From Agelaius tricolor (lineage: Eukaryota; Chordata; Aves; Passeriformes; Icteridae), in contig JALJCS010000029.1 in the NCBI GenBank assembly GCA_023055355.1, forward strand, positions 2,666,001 to 2,730,000: a stretch of DNA of 64,000 nucleotides, read 5' to 3'. The notes below the pieces were generated by a model. That model was not told the origin of the DNA, searched no databases, and saw only the letters and a program-made list of their open reading frames with translations. The position numbers were made by a program, and so were the translations under genes. The first letter of the stretch is position 1. Every line of letters begins with the position of its first letter. Below are positions 1 through 17,200 of this stretch, one piece after another.

Positions 1-1990
1 ACACTGTCCCACACCCCATGGGACACCAGGAGAAGGGGCCCTGGGGTCCAGCCCTGCTGCTGAATGTGTCCTTCCCTCTCCCATCCGAGTCCTCACCCTG
101 GATAACAGCAAAGCCCCCTGACCTCAGATCCCCAGAGAAGCTGGCCCTGGCACTCACACAGGAGCATCTCCAGAGTGAGCCCAGGGTGGACCAGAGCACA
201 AAGCTGGGTCAGCATCTCCCTCACTGTTAACCCTGAAGCAGAGTAGTGACGATCACACCCCACTGTGCACAGTACCACAGCTCCAGCTGTGGGGTCCCCA
301 AACCCCAGGAGCTGGGCCAGGATCCACCAAGGTGGGTCCTCACCTCTAGCCCAGCAGAGAGAATTGTAGAACCCCAGAAGAGTTTGGGGTGGAAGGGACC
401 TTAAAGACCATCTTGTTCCAAGTCCCTTCCAGCAATCCAGCTAGCTTCAAGCACTGGCCTTTGAAGGCCTGGCCTTGGCAGATGGCCATGCTCACCTAAC
501 TCAGTGTGTTCATGAAGATACCCATCACCCCAATTTCTGGACTGCTGCACCAGTCCCCAAAACCCAATCCCACCATCCCCTATCTGCTTGCAAGCTGACT
601 GGGACAACAACCCCTACACCTCCATGCCTGAAGGGAAGCATTCCCCTCAGGGAAAGTCCCATGTCCTCTGACCCCATTTAACCTCAACATCCCATGCCAC
701 GGCTAGTCAAGACTCCCCTTCATCAATGCCACCATGAGCCAGCTGTGCCCCAGGACTGACTCCACCTCCTTGCTGAGCACACTGCTGTTTGCTTCCTCCC
801 CCCCCAGGGACCTTGGAGTCTCCTGGGAAGGAGGGCTGAAGGTCAGGAGATCCCCCAAAACCCACCAGCACCTGTCAGGCTTTTGGGGACTCCATGCCCA
901 CCCCACCACTGTGTCTCACAGGTCTTTGAAGAGCTCCCATAGGACACAATGTTCCTCCATGCCACCACCTGGCTGTGGCTTCCACAGGTGCTTCCATGTC
1001 TACTCACCCACCACCTTCAGCAAAACAACAGACCAGGGCACAGCAGCACAAAACACAAAACCTTGTGAAATGGGGGGGCTCCCAGATGGCTTTGCCCCCT
1101 TGCTATAAACACCTCTCCATCCCCAAGGATTTCCCAAGCCAAGCCATCTCTGAGCCCTGGGAGGCAGCTTGGGGGTGCAGGAGCAGGCAGGATCCTCCTG
1201 CAGGGCCCCCAGCCCACCCTCAGACACTGTGCTGAGAGCAGAGGAACCTGGGCAGCCTGTGCCCAAAAATGCAGTGAACTCCCTGAGAACTGGGCTCCTC
1301 CCCACCCCCTGCCACTATCTTGGCTGCCTTTCTCTCCACCAAGCAGGGGACACCAGTTGGCCCCTTGGTGGCCAAATCCCAAAGGAAAAAGCCCAAGGCC
1401 GAGTGGTACCGAGCCCCACAGGGACCCACAGGCTACCACCAGCCATGGGCCCAGCACCACTCATCCCACTGGGACCCATTTCCCATTAGTCCCTGCCCCT
1501 GCACTGCTGCCACCACCCCAAAAATCAACTCCTCACCCGAGGACAGGACCCAGAGGAGGGCAAGTCACCTGCCTGTGTGAGTCACCCCACCTGGAAACCC
1601 CAAAGAGGGAACCTGAGCGAGGGTGAGCCCACAAACCCTAAACCCCACGAGGCAGCACCATCTGGATCAACCTCCACCCTACCTCAGCAATAACAGAATC
1701 ATTATTAAAGGAGTAATTAAGCAGGTACAGCTCAATTCACAGCGTGCCTCGACCCAGCAGCAGCACCACGCTGAAATTCCTGCAGCAGGAGTTCCGAAGC
1801 CTGTAGTTTACGGGAGTGCCTGGGGAATTTACAAACAGCAAAGACCAGCTGCTGAAAGGCAGGGTCAAATAGTTCTGGGGGAGAAAATAAGGCTAATTTT
1901 GTCCCTAAAACCACTATGAACGTTCCATTTACGGTGCCAGTACAAAACAGTACGCAGCTACCCAGAAAACAAAATAGTTCTTCTCCTGGA
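1..1990. other. Intergenic stretch with no recognised gene
   Basis: I see no exon, RNA gene or conserved protein in this stretch. Short open frames on both strands have no family resemblance and no splice context. A CR1 fragment lies near 358-425. The part from about 1,690 to 1,980 is less GC-rich and contains homeodomain-like TAATTA text, so it could be regulatory, but this is only an impression. In humans RPUSD4 lies upstream of FAM118B on the opposite strand; I could not find RPUSD4 coding sequence here. Confidence 0.6.
358..425 (-). mobile_element. CR1 LINE 3'-end fragment
   Basis: The text around 388-420 (TTTGGGGTGGAAGGGACCTT and what follows) is the reverse complement of the well-known 3' tail of chicken-repeat-1 LINEs. 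Only a short, 5'-truncated piece is recognisable. The following 250 bases may be more of the same element, but I could not follow it. Confidence 0.7.
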
Positions 1991-2007
1991 AAGCTCTAAG
2001 TACACCC

Positions 2008-2059
2008 AAATATATTCCGCCACATATATGCCAAATATATATTCGGCCACATATATGCC
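2008..2059. repeat. Two-copy AT-rich tandem duplication beside the CpG island
   Basis: Two adjacent units of about 25 bp, each with an AAATATAT run followed by a GCCACATATATGCC-like block, lie just upstream of the FAM118B CpG island. They resemble degenerate CArG/SRF text but no perfect CC(A/T)6GG is present. The function is unknown. Confidence 0.5.
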
Positions 2060-2069
2060 TGAAGGCATC

Positions 2070-2790
2070 ACAGGGGCGGCCAGGCCCAGGCACCGCGTGT
2101 ACCTCATAGGGCTGGAGACGCGGTCGCACATACAGGAACCCAGGCAACGGCAGCTGGCGGAGGAGAAGGCCTTGAGGGGTAGGGGGGTACGGGAACACCT
2201 CCAGGCCCGGCGCGGGCGCGGGCGCGGCCCCGGCCCGGACGGACGGACAGAGCCAACAGACAGACAGACCCGTTTGGCACCGCCTCCGGCCCAGCACTGG
2301 GCTGCGCATGCGCCCGCGCCTTTTATAGCCCCGCGAGGCGCCGCGAGAGCATCGCCGCGTTCCCACGCCTGGCCCCGCCCCTTCCGCTGCCAGCCAGGGA
2401 CGGGGCGGGGCTGAATGGAGGCGGGGCCAACTCGTCCCGCGGGGCGGGGCGTGGCCGGGCGCGGGGCGGGGCAGTGTCTCCTCAATGGGGCCGCGCGCGC
2501 GGCGCCAGGTGCGTGCGGGGCGCGCAGCATGCGGCGGGGGGCGGGCAGGGCGCGGTTGCCATGGAGACAGCGGGGGGGGAGCTGTTGCCATAGCGACGGC
2601 GGCCGCCATAGCGGGGGGGTGGTCCCATGGCCGCCGGCCTGAGGGGACGGAGCGGCCTGAGGGGAGCGCAGGCACCGGCGGGGCCGGGGGTGCGCCGGGG
2701 CACCGGGAAACCTCCGGCAGCCGCGGGCGGCCCGGCCGAGGCTCGGCCCCGCCGTCGCCTTCTATAAAAGCTGGTTTTTATTGATGTGTC
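2070..2790. promoter_or_regulatory. CpG-island promoter of FAM118B, possibly bidirectional
   Basis: This is a dense CpG island. It contains a perfect NRF1 palindrome GCGCATGCGC at 2304-2313 and multiple GC boxes. There are two TATA-like boxes on opposite strands: CTATAAAA read on the minus strand at 2321-2328, and TATAAAA on the plus strand at 2763-2769. The plus-strand box would place a start near 2,793, just before the candidate first or second FAM118B exon. The minus-strand box suggests an antisense transcript, but no minus-strand coding exon was recognised. Confidence 0.65.
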
Positions 2791-2857
2791 CCCGTGGGAA
2801 AGGAGCTTCGGCGTCCTCCCCGCCTGCTGAATGCCCGTGTTGTTGTTTTTCCCGCAG

Positions 2858-2889
2858 CTTTAGTGAGGAGGGCACAACGGAGAGCACAG
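2858..2889 (+). other. FAM118B: Candidate 5' UTR exon of FAM118B
   Basis: A short block is flanked by a pyrimidine-rich acceptor (ending CCCGCAG at 2857) and a strong donor GTAAGG at 2890. It lies downstream of the CpG island and upstream of the first coding exon at 6,613, so it is a good candidate for a non-coding exon. Alternatively, transcription starts near 2,793 from the TATA box at 2,763 and this is simply the end of exon 1. Confidence 0.5.
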
Positions 2890-5800
2890 GTAAGGGCTCG
2901 AGCAGAGCCGAAGGTGTGATCCCCCCTCCCCGCTTCCCTCGGCAGAGTCGGTTCTGGAAAGGCAGCGGGGGTCTGTGGGATACAGAGCTCCGCCAGGCTT
3001 TGCTGTGTCACTGCCTCTCCTTGCTCATGGAGCCATTGGGAAGCACGTGGAGAATCACAGCGTTGAATAAAAACCTCTGGTGTGTTTTGTCTCGCGTCCA
3101 GGGAGGCTGAATCCTGTGTTTTTGTGGCTTGGATAGGAGTAGGGCTTGTCCTCGGTCCCATTGTCCCTGGAGCTTGTGTTTTTCTAGGATGCTTTTGATC
3201 CAGATCCAGTGCAGCTCCCACGTGGAGGGGTAGGCTTGGGAATTGGCCAGGGACAGCTCAACTTTCAGCTGAAACAAAGCGGCTTTTACACTATCTTATC
3301 CCAACACCTTCAAGTGCGGAATTGAAAGAGAAGCTGGTAGTGACATCTTTGCTGGTGGCAGTTCTCAGCACTCAGAGAAGCTGAAAATAATGGATGAGCG
3401 GTACGTTTGTACTTGTCTCTTTTGGGAATTTGTGGGGGCTCTTCTGGAGGAGCCCATCTTCCAGCGTGGTGCTGGATCACTTGGCTTCATTTTTAAACAT
3501 CCAGGTATAGCTTTAGTTGTGTGTTGGGTGCTGAGCATGGAAATGGTGTCAGCAGCAACTTCTCCATGAGGTGGGGGAGAAAATGTTGCATTAATTCCCC
3601 ATTTTGGTTCTGCAGGTTGGGCTCTGGTGTTGACTGTGTGGTGTGGTTGTGTTTTACAGAGCTGCAGAGAGGGTTTTGTAAATACACACCCTGTGTGAAC
3701 CTCGGCTGCGTTTGACACACGTGGTGTTCAGGTGTTTGCTTTTACCTGGGATACACCTTCACATTTCCAACGTTTCTGCAGCTGGATGTGTCTGTGTCAC
3801 ACAGGGAGTTGCTGTGGTTGAGTTTCTCCAGTTTTGGTGACTTGGGCACAGTTTAAAGCTGAAGTCTGGAAGGCTTTAGGATAAATTAAGGGATTTCTGT
3901 GGTGTGGAGGGAGAAAGAGAATGCAGCAATCCCACACAGGGAGTCTCTTTCGACCCTGATAAAAGTGATGGGGACAAGGCTGGGACAGGGGAATGGGGCA
4001 GCTGAGCCAGGAATCCATGGAGTGTTGTGTTTATAGTCTTCAGCTCCCTGTAGTCTAAATAGCTGGAAAGTTCCCAATGTCTGAAGAAGGCTGGAGAGAC
4101 ACTTCTTATCTTCTGAGTGCCTGTGGCTCCCTCTCCTCCATGGCACCTGTGTTCCCAGGGGAACCTGCAGTACCTGATGTGGTTTTTTCCCATGGCAGTG
4201 TCATGCTCTGAGGTAATTCAATTTAATTTTGGCTACCTCAGCTGTGCCAGCACAATCCATCCCTCTAGCAAGCAGAGTTTCTCCCCAGGACTAAAAACTG
4301 GAGGTTTCTATTTCTTGGCTGAATCCCCATGAATTCTTTTTAAGACCTGTAATAACTTTTTTGGAACTAGGCTGTATTTATAATGGGTTTTTGTTCCTTT
4401 ATGGCTCTCTGCACTGAATAATAGACTTGAAGGTTGAAGGTCATTATATCAGAAAACCTTACAAGGTGATTATAATTCCAAAAGGTGTTTTTTCCTAAGT
4501 TTAAAATTGCTTTTGAAATGTCATTTAGAGGCACTTAAAATTGATTTGATGGCTCCATTCCTGCTGTTAATAGCACGGGAATGTGCAGGGTGAGTGAGAT
4601 GGGAGCAGTGCTGAGGCAGGTGGAAGCAAACAGGGGAATTCTAGGTGGGAGTTTACAAACAACCTTGATATTCGAGCCTCAGCTGATGATTCACAATGCA
4701 AAGATAATTATGAGCTTAAATTATATCCAATTTAAAAAGCAAGGAAGGATTTACCTTTAGCTGCAGCTCTGCTTCTGCACAGGGGCTGAGGGCAGACCTG
4801 GCACCAGCAGCAGCTCAAAACTTCCCTCTGAAACACTCCAGTTATCTATTGTTAGTGCCTGCCTTATCTAAAGCATCTTTGCACCACTAAATAAAATCTG
4901 GCTGGCTTTGTGAAAGCAGCCTGTCCTTCTAGAAAAATCAGCTAATCCAAAAGGAGAGATGGGACCCTCCTAGGAAGGAAAAAGAGGGGCTCTTTCCCCC
5001 TTTATCCTGATTATGCTTGGCTGCATTCACTCAGCAGGGATTTGATGGTGAGTCTGACAGATCCGTGTCCAGCAGGTCCTCCTGTCTTCCTGAGAGTCAC
5101 TTTGGTCTTTGGAGATGTTAACCCCCCAAAACAGTTCACCTGACAGGTTGCAGGTATTCAGAGGTGATGAGGCTGCAGAGGTTCATTGTCAGAGCAGCAC
5201 TGAGCTCCTGGGCTGAGTGTGGGTTGGAAAAATACAGGGTGCAATGTTCACAAGAGTGTGTGATGGAGGAGCCCTGCCTGGCATGCACAGAGGGGGGGGA
5301 AAACAGGAGATTCCTCACTTGCTAAGGGCCTTTGACACTTATCCAAAATCTGGGCCCAGTAAGATAAAAAGGTGATTATTTAGAGTGATGAGCAGCAGTG
5401 TTCAGTAGTGTTTGAAGATGTAGGTAGTGAAAACCAGCTCTTTGAATGAAAAGCAGCTCTTTGAGGTGTTCTACTGTTGGTACAATGATTTATTATTGAG
5501 AAGGTGATGTGATGGAAAGTGTCCCTGCCCATGGCAGGGGTGGAACGACACGAGCTCTAAGGGCCTGTCCAGCCCAAACCAATCCATAATGCCATTGTAT
5601 AAAGTTTTCTGAAGGGGTCAGAGGGTAAAGGCTGCACCAATCTGAGCTCCTGACAGTGTCACTTTGCTCTGTCCAGCACTGAAGGGTGGTGCTTTCCTAG
5701 AATACTGGCTGATTTCTCACATGATCCATGCCAACACTTGCAGGTCCTACCTGGAGAGACCTGCCATTGTCACCTGCTGGGCTGCCAGGGAGCAATCACA

Positions 5801-6612
5801 GCATGTCATCTCTAGAACAAACCCTCAGATCTCTCTGAGATGGCAAAACCTGCAAAAACTCAGTGATTTTGGGTCAGCAGCTCTTCCTCAGCATTTCCTC
5901 TGGCCAAAAGCCCTTGTCTAACAGAGTTTTTGATGGACTCTTCATTACAATTGGCAAAGAAAAAGCAGAAGAGAGTGGACAGTTCTGTGAATTTTCATTT
6001 CCTTTTCATAGACTTACTTTGGAGAAGTGGGAGAGTACTGCGTGCTGGCAGAGCTTTTGTGTTTTATGTGACGGGCTGTTGAAAGAGTTCTCAAACTGCA
6101 CTTCCTTCCCGTGGGCTTTAAGGTCATTTCCCAGTGCTTGCAGACTCATGGCGGGCTGGGAAACCCTTCTCTCATCACCAGGGAATGAAATGCTCTCCGT
6201 GGGTTTTTGGAGCCAACAAAAATCTCTTTGTCTTCTCTTCCCTCCCACTGTTTCCCAAGCAGCAAGTTTGCTGACAGGCCTTGTGGGGAAGGGGGGAGTG
6301 CTGCTCCAAGATCCAGGCTCTCAGGGAAAACGAGCTGCTGAGGTGGAACAAAGGGTCTGGCAAAGTGTGTTTTGCTGAGGCAATCACACCTGGGAAAAAC
6401 AGCCAAGGATTTTATGGTAAAAGAGGTTAAGGAAGAGGATGAGACTGTGGGACAAAGTTCAGAGACAAAAACATGCAATTCTCAGCCCAGAGGTGATCTT
6501 GGAATGATAACAAACCTGAGATTTATCCACCTGTGCAAAGCTGGATCTGTAAAACCTCGTTGTGGTGGTGTCCATGTGCAGTGACTCCGCTTTGGTGATT
6601 TGTCTGCTACAG
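2890..6612 (+). other. First long intron of FAM118B
   Basis: This is mostly unique intronic sequence of moderate AT content. A CR1 3' fragment lies at about 5,513-5,592. No conserved exon or RNA gene was recognised. The acceptor at its 3' end (CTGCTACAG at 6,612) leads into the exon that carries the start codon. Confidence 0.6.
5513..5592 (+). mobile_element. CR1 LINE 3'-end fragment
   Basis: The sequence reads like the sense-strand end of CR1 (GATGGAAAGTGTCCCTGCCC onward, then a degraded form of the family's AACCCAAACC tail). It is short and diverged. Confidence 0.7.
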
Positions 6613-6619
6613 AAACTGG

Positions 6620-12804
<6,185 letters not shown>

Positions 12805-13203
12805 GCCTGAGCCCTGCCCAGGCCCTGAGCTGTGGCAGGGGCTCCTGGGACAGGCCCAGGCCAGGCCAGCAGCCCCCAGGGAGGCCGGAGCCCACCACTG
12901 TCCCACTGCTGTCCAGCACCGAGCCAGGACCCTTGCGGCAGGGACGAGGCCAGGACAGAGCCTTGACCACGGATGAACAGCAGGTCTAACACAGCAATTG
13001 TGGTTTTACTGGGGCTGCGTGTGCCTGCGGAGCGCGGTATCCCCGAGGGAGCTGCAGCCTCCTCTAACTTCATACCTAGTGCTTTTATATTCTGTATTTC
13101 AATTTAAAAATGAAACTTGAGCTTTTTTTTTTTTTTTTTACTGGAAGCTCTAGTTTTCTAGTCCTGTCTTTTTACTGTACAGTATTTTGTATGTTGAAGT
13201 TGT

Positions 13204-13209
13204 ATTAAA
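13204..13209 (+). terminator. FAM118B: FAM118B polyadenylation signal
   Basis: ATTAAA lies about 400 bases after the stop codon and is followed by a GT-rich stretch. The 3' UTR therefore runs from 12,805 to about 13,230. The convergent SRPRA transcript ends roughly 100-150 bases further on. Confidence 0.75.
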
Positions 13210-13351
13210 GGCCCACTCACTGAACTTTGGCTGCTGTATCATTTAAAGGCCCTTTCACCCCTCCTGGTGGGAGTTCATCTCCCCCAAACCCAGTAGGAAA
13301 CAGGTCCTGGCTGGAGGCAAGTTATTTATACACAGAGAACAAATTATGAAG

Positions 13352-13399
13352 TTTATTTTATATAAATTATGTCTCTTAGCAGACAGCATTCAATTTATT
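13352..13399 (-). terminator. SRPRA: SRPRA polyadenylation signals
   Basis: On the minus strand AATAAA occurs at 13,399-13,394 and again at 13,357-13,352. Either could end the SRPRA transcript, giving a 3' UTR of about 830-880 bases from the stop codon at 14,212. Confidence 0.7.
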
Positions 13400-14211
13400 G
13401 CACTATAGCACATCTGCAATACAGAGCTACAAGACATTGTCAGAGGTTTGTATTACTCGGTGTAGCACTTCCAACCGGGATCAAGAGGCACTCGGAGCGG
13501 GGAGAAAGGGTGCAGGAAAGCAGCAAGCAGCCACCATTCTCTTCCAGTATTAATGTGGTTTGGTTTTTTTTTTCCTTTTTACTAGCAAATAACGCCAAGA
13601 CCAGCAGGCAGGAGCCAGGAAGGGCACGCTGCCTTCCCCTTCTGGACCTGGCTGCTGCAGCTCTCCAGCTCCTGCCCAAATATGTGGTGTCTGGGGACCC
13701 TGCTTCCGAGTCCGGGTGAGGACAGATATGGGGGACTTTAAGGCAATTTAGCATGTCCCCTCCAGCCCAGCACAGACCATCACCTTTTTTTGGTTTATCA
13801 GCTTCGGTGGAGCTGCCACAAGCAGCAACATTAGCAGCCAGATCTAACACTGCCCCTAAGCCCAAGTCCCTCCTGCCTCCGCCCTAAGCTGGTCTAAAAA
13901 TCAAAAGCAGCTCAATAAAAAGCCTTCAAACCCACCAAAAAGCACAGCAGATCCTGGCACCACCCACCCCCCCGTGCAGCACGAACAATACAAAGCTCTG
14001 GATTCAGCCTCCACACAAGGGAGCCTGCGTCACTGGAGACAGAATGGAGGAACCCAGGGAAGGGCTTTTTCTGGATAAAAGGGGGTTTATCCAAAAAAAG
14101 TACTCCTCATGCTGCCATTCCTCCATTCTGTTCTGCACTACACGGGAAAGACTAGTTGGTGACAGGGTAAAGCAGGTTCTTCTGGGACATCTGCACACAG
14201 CGATTTGGTGT

Positions 14212-17200
14212 TTAGGCCTTCATGAGCGCTGCGACCACGGCCTTGGCGTTAAGGCTTCGCAGATCACAGTAGGTTTGTCCGGTACCAACGAAAACGATGG
14301 GCTTGCTCGTGATGTAGGTCATGGAGATGGCAGCACCCACCTGCCAGGGACAAGCAGCACCATGAAATGCACTGCTCCCCCTCAGGGAGCTTGTCATTCA
14401 TTCATCCCCCATGAGTGGAAACCAGACTTCTAAATTTGGTTCAATGGCTTAAACACAAGGAGAAAGTGCAGGAGTGCCCTGTGTTTGACAGTTCCCATCT
14501 CTCCCCTCCAGTCACTGTCAGGAAGCTCTGTACAGAGTCCCCTCAGCAGCCTCCTTACCTTGTCATCAATAGTATCGAACTTGGTGAGGACGATCCCATC
14601 GATGAGCCGCGGTGTCTGGGCCATGGAGTGATCAGCCAGGGCCTTGTTGAACTTGACCTGAAGGAGAAAAAAGATCCGAGAAATGCGTTTGTGCTGCCAC
14701 CATCCAATTCTCTGCTAAAACCTACAGAAATGGATTCTTTTCCCTCTTTGTCTCTCAAGAACAAAGCCTCCACACTCACCAGCTGATCCACAGCCTCATT
14801 TCCCACCAGGGCTTCCCCAACAAACAGGACCAGGTCGGGAGCGTTGACAGCAATGAGTTTGGCCAGCGCAGTCATCAGGGGTGCGTTGTCCTGCATGCGT
14901 CCCGCCGTGTCCACCAGCACCACGTCAAAGCCCTGGTTGCGAGCTGGGGCAGCAGGGAGGCAGCGTGAAGGACAGCACTGCCCCAGGACAGCACCCCCCG
15001 CCCCCAGCCCCACACATACCATAGGAGATGGCCTCCATGGCGATGCCCGCGGCGTCCTTGCCGTATCCCTTCTCGTAGAGCTGCACCATGGTGCGCCCGC
15101 CGTGGCTCTCCGGAGGGTGCAGCGCGTTGAGGCGGCGCGTGTGGGTGCGCAGCTGCTCCACCGCGCCCGCGCGGAACGTGTCACACGCGGCAATCAGGAC
15201 ACTGAAGCCGTTCTCGATGAGCCAGAACGAGATCTGCAGCAGGCAGCAGACCAGAAAAGTAGCTACACAGCCTGACCCCATCACCCCACCCCTGTGAGCC
15301 AGGGTCCTGTCCTACCTTGGCCAGGTTGGTGGACTTCCCGACACCGTTGACACCACAGAAGGTGATGACGTAGGGCCGGCGATGGCGCTGGGCGTCCATG
15401 ACATCGCGGAGGACGTCCACACGGCGCTGGGGCTGCAGGATCTGCACCAGGGCCTCCTGCAGCGCCTGCTTCACCGTCGAGGTTACCGCTGGGGAAAGGG
15501 GGTGCAAAGAGGACATGTCACACATGGGGAATGCTCCTGAGCTCCAAACCACACACTGGACGCCACACGGACACTTACTGGTGAATGTTCCCATCACCTT
15601 CCCTTCCAGTTTCTTGGCCACTGATTCACAGAGCTGCACTGCAATCTCAGCTGCCACATTTTTAGCTTGAGAGAGACAAAACAGGGAGTCAGCGCTGCTG
15701 AGAAGGTTATGTACATCCCACTTCAGTGTCAAGGGAAGGATGGAGTCAGTGTGCAGGATTCCCACTGGATCTGACTGCTGCCTCCCTTTTGCTACCCTCT
15801 TAAGGGCTTCTCAGGGGTCAGATAGGAACTCACCACAGTTCCTGTGGGCAAGAATATCCCAAACCACAGGCACTACCCACACCAGGGCCCACCCAACAGA
15901 GCACAGGGAACTGCCACTGCTCCCTCACACCACGGATCCAGACGTACCAATCAAGTGATCTTTCATCTTCTCCAGCACAGGGTCCATGTCCCCTCTGGTC
16001 AAGCTCTTGGAACCCACCAGGCCCTTCAGCATGCCAAACATGCCCCCCAGGCCACCCTTCTTCACACTGTGGAGAAGCAGAAGAGTTACACTGAGGTTTG
16101 AAAACAATCATCTGCAAAGGTCAGATGCAGAAGGGCTTGCCCTGAGAGGACAAACACACCAGTTTGTGCTTCCTGCATTACTGGTTAGACTGGAACAGGA
16201 GTTACGGGAGAGAAATCAAGAACCATGTGACAAGCAAGGGCTGTGGGAGCCTCTACCTGGGTTTTGAAGGGTTCTGGACAACTTTCTCCTCTTCAGCTTC
16301 ATCATCACTCTCATATTCCAGGTCATAGAGGCGGCCAGGCTCCCGATTTTTGTCCCCCAGGGCCTGCGAAGAGAACAAGCAGCTTTATGGGCTGAGTGCC
16401 ACAATCCTTGTTTCATGTTTCTTCATGATCCCTTTTCATCCAGGCACAGAGACTGGGCTGGATTCATAATGCCCAGCTGATCCCAGAGAATGCAAAACAG
16501 CAAACGGAGCCTGACTTTTCCTTACCATGTCAGGGTCAAACTCCTCCACAGGACAAGCCTCCGCGCTGCCGTTGGTAGCAGAATTACTGTAATCAAGTAC
16601 TTTGGCATTAGAGTTCCCCAGATCCCACACCCGGGGCTTCTTCCCCTTCTCCTTCTGTGCATCGGGCTTCGGAGATCTGGTGGAACAAAGACCAGAAACA
16701 CATTGTGTTCAGTGCAGGGAAGCAGCAGCCATCACCTCCTTAGGAGACATGAAAAATAAAAGCCTGGATTACCCAAAAAAGCATAAATTGACCAATTTGA
16801 TCTCCAGAGTTTATTTATCTGAACTTTAACCCCATATGGCACCACTTCCCCTCAAGCCATATATCAATGCACTAATGCTGTCTGCTCACTAAAGACAGGT
16901 CTGGACTTCTCCCAGGGTTTCTGCATCTCCCAGCAAAGAAAATCAGGTTCTATTATCCCTCCAGGACACCCAGGTGTCTTCTCTCAATTTTTTCAGCAAG
17001 GAGAGAAATCAGGGAAATAAGGTCCAGGAAAGTGAGGTGACCCCAGGAAAGTGGCTTCCAGGGGTCACCAAAAGGAGAAGAGATTCAGCCATGGCCTAGT
17101 TCAAACATAGGCAGACTGACCATGCCCTCATCACCCACCTGGACTTCTCCCCAGCTTTCATGTGTCTCCTGAAGAATTCCTCCCGGTTCTTCTGCAGGAT

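Noticed and set aside
1929..2675. Minus-strand open frame of 248 codons over the FAM118B CpG island
   Set aside because: It is proline/alanine/arginine-rich, has no family resemblance and arises from GC-rich promoter sequence.
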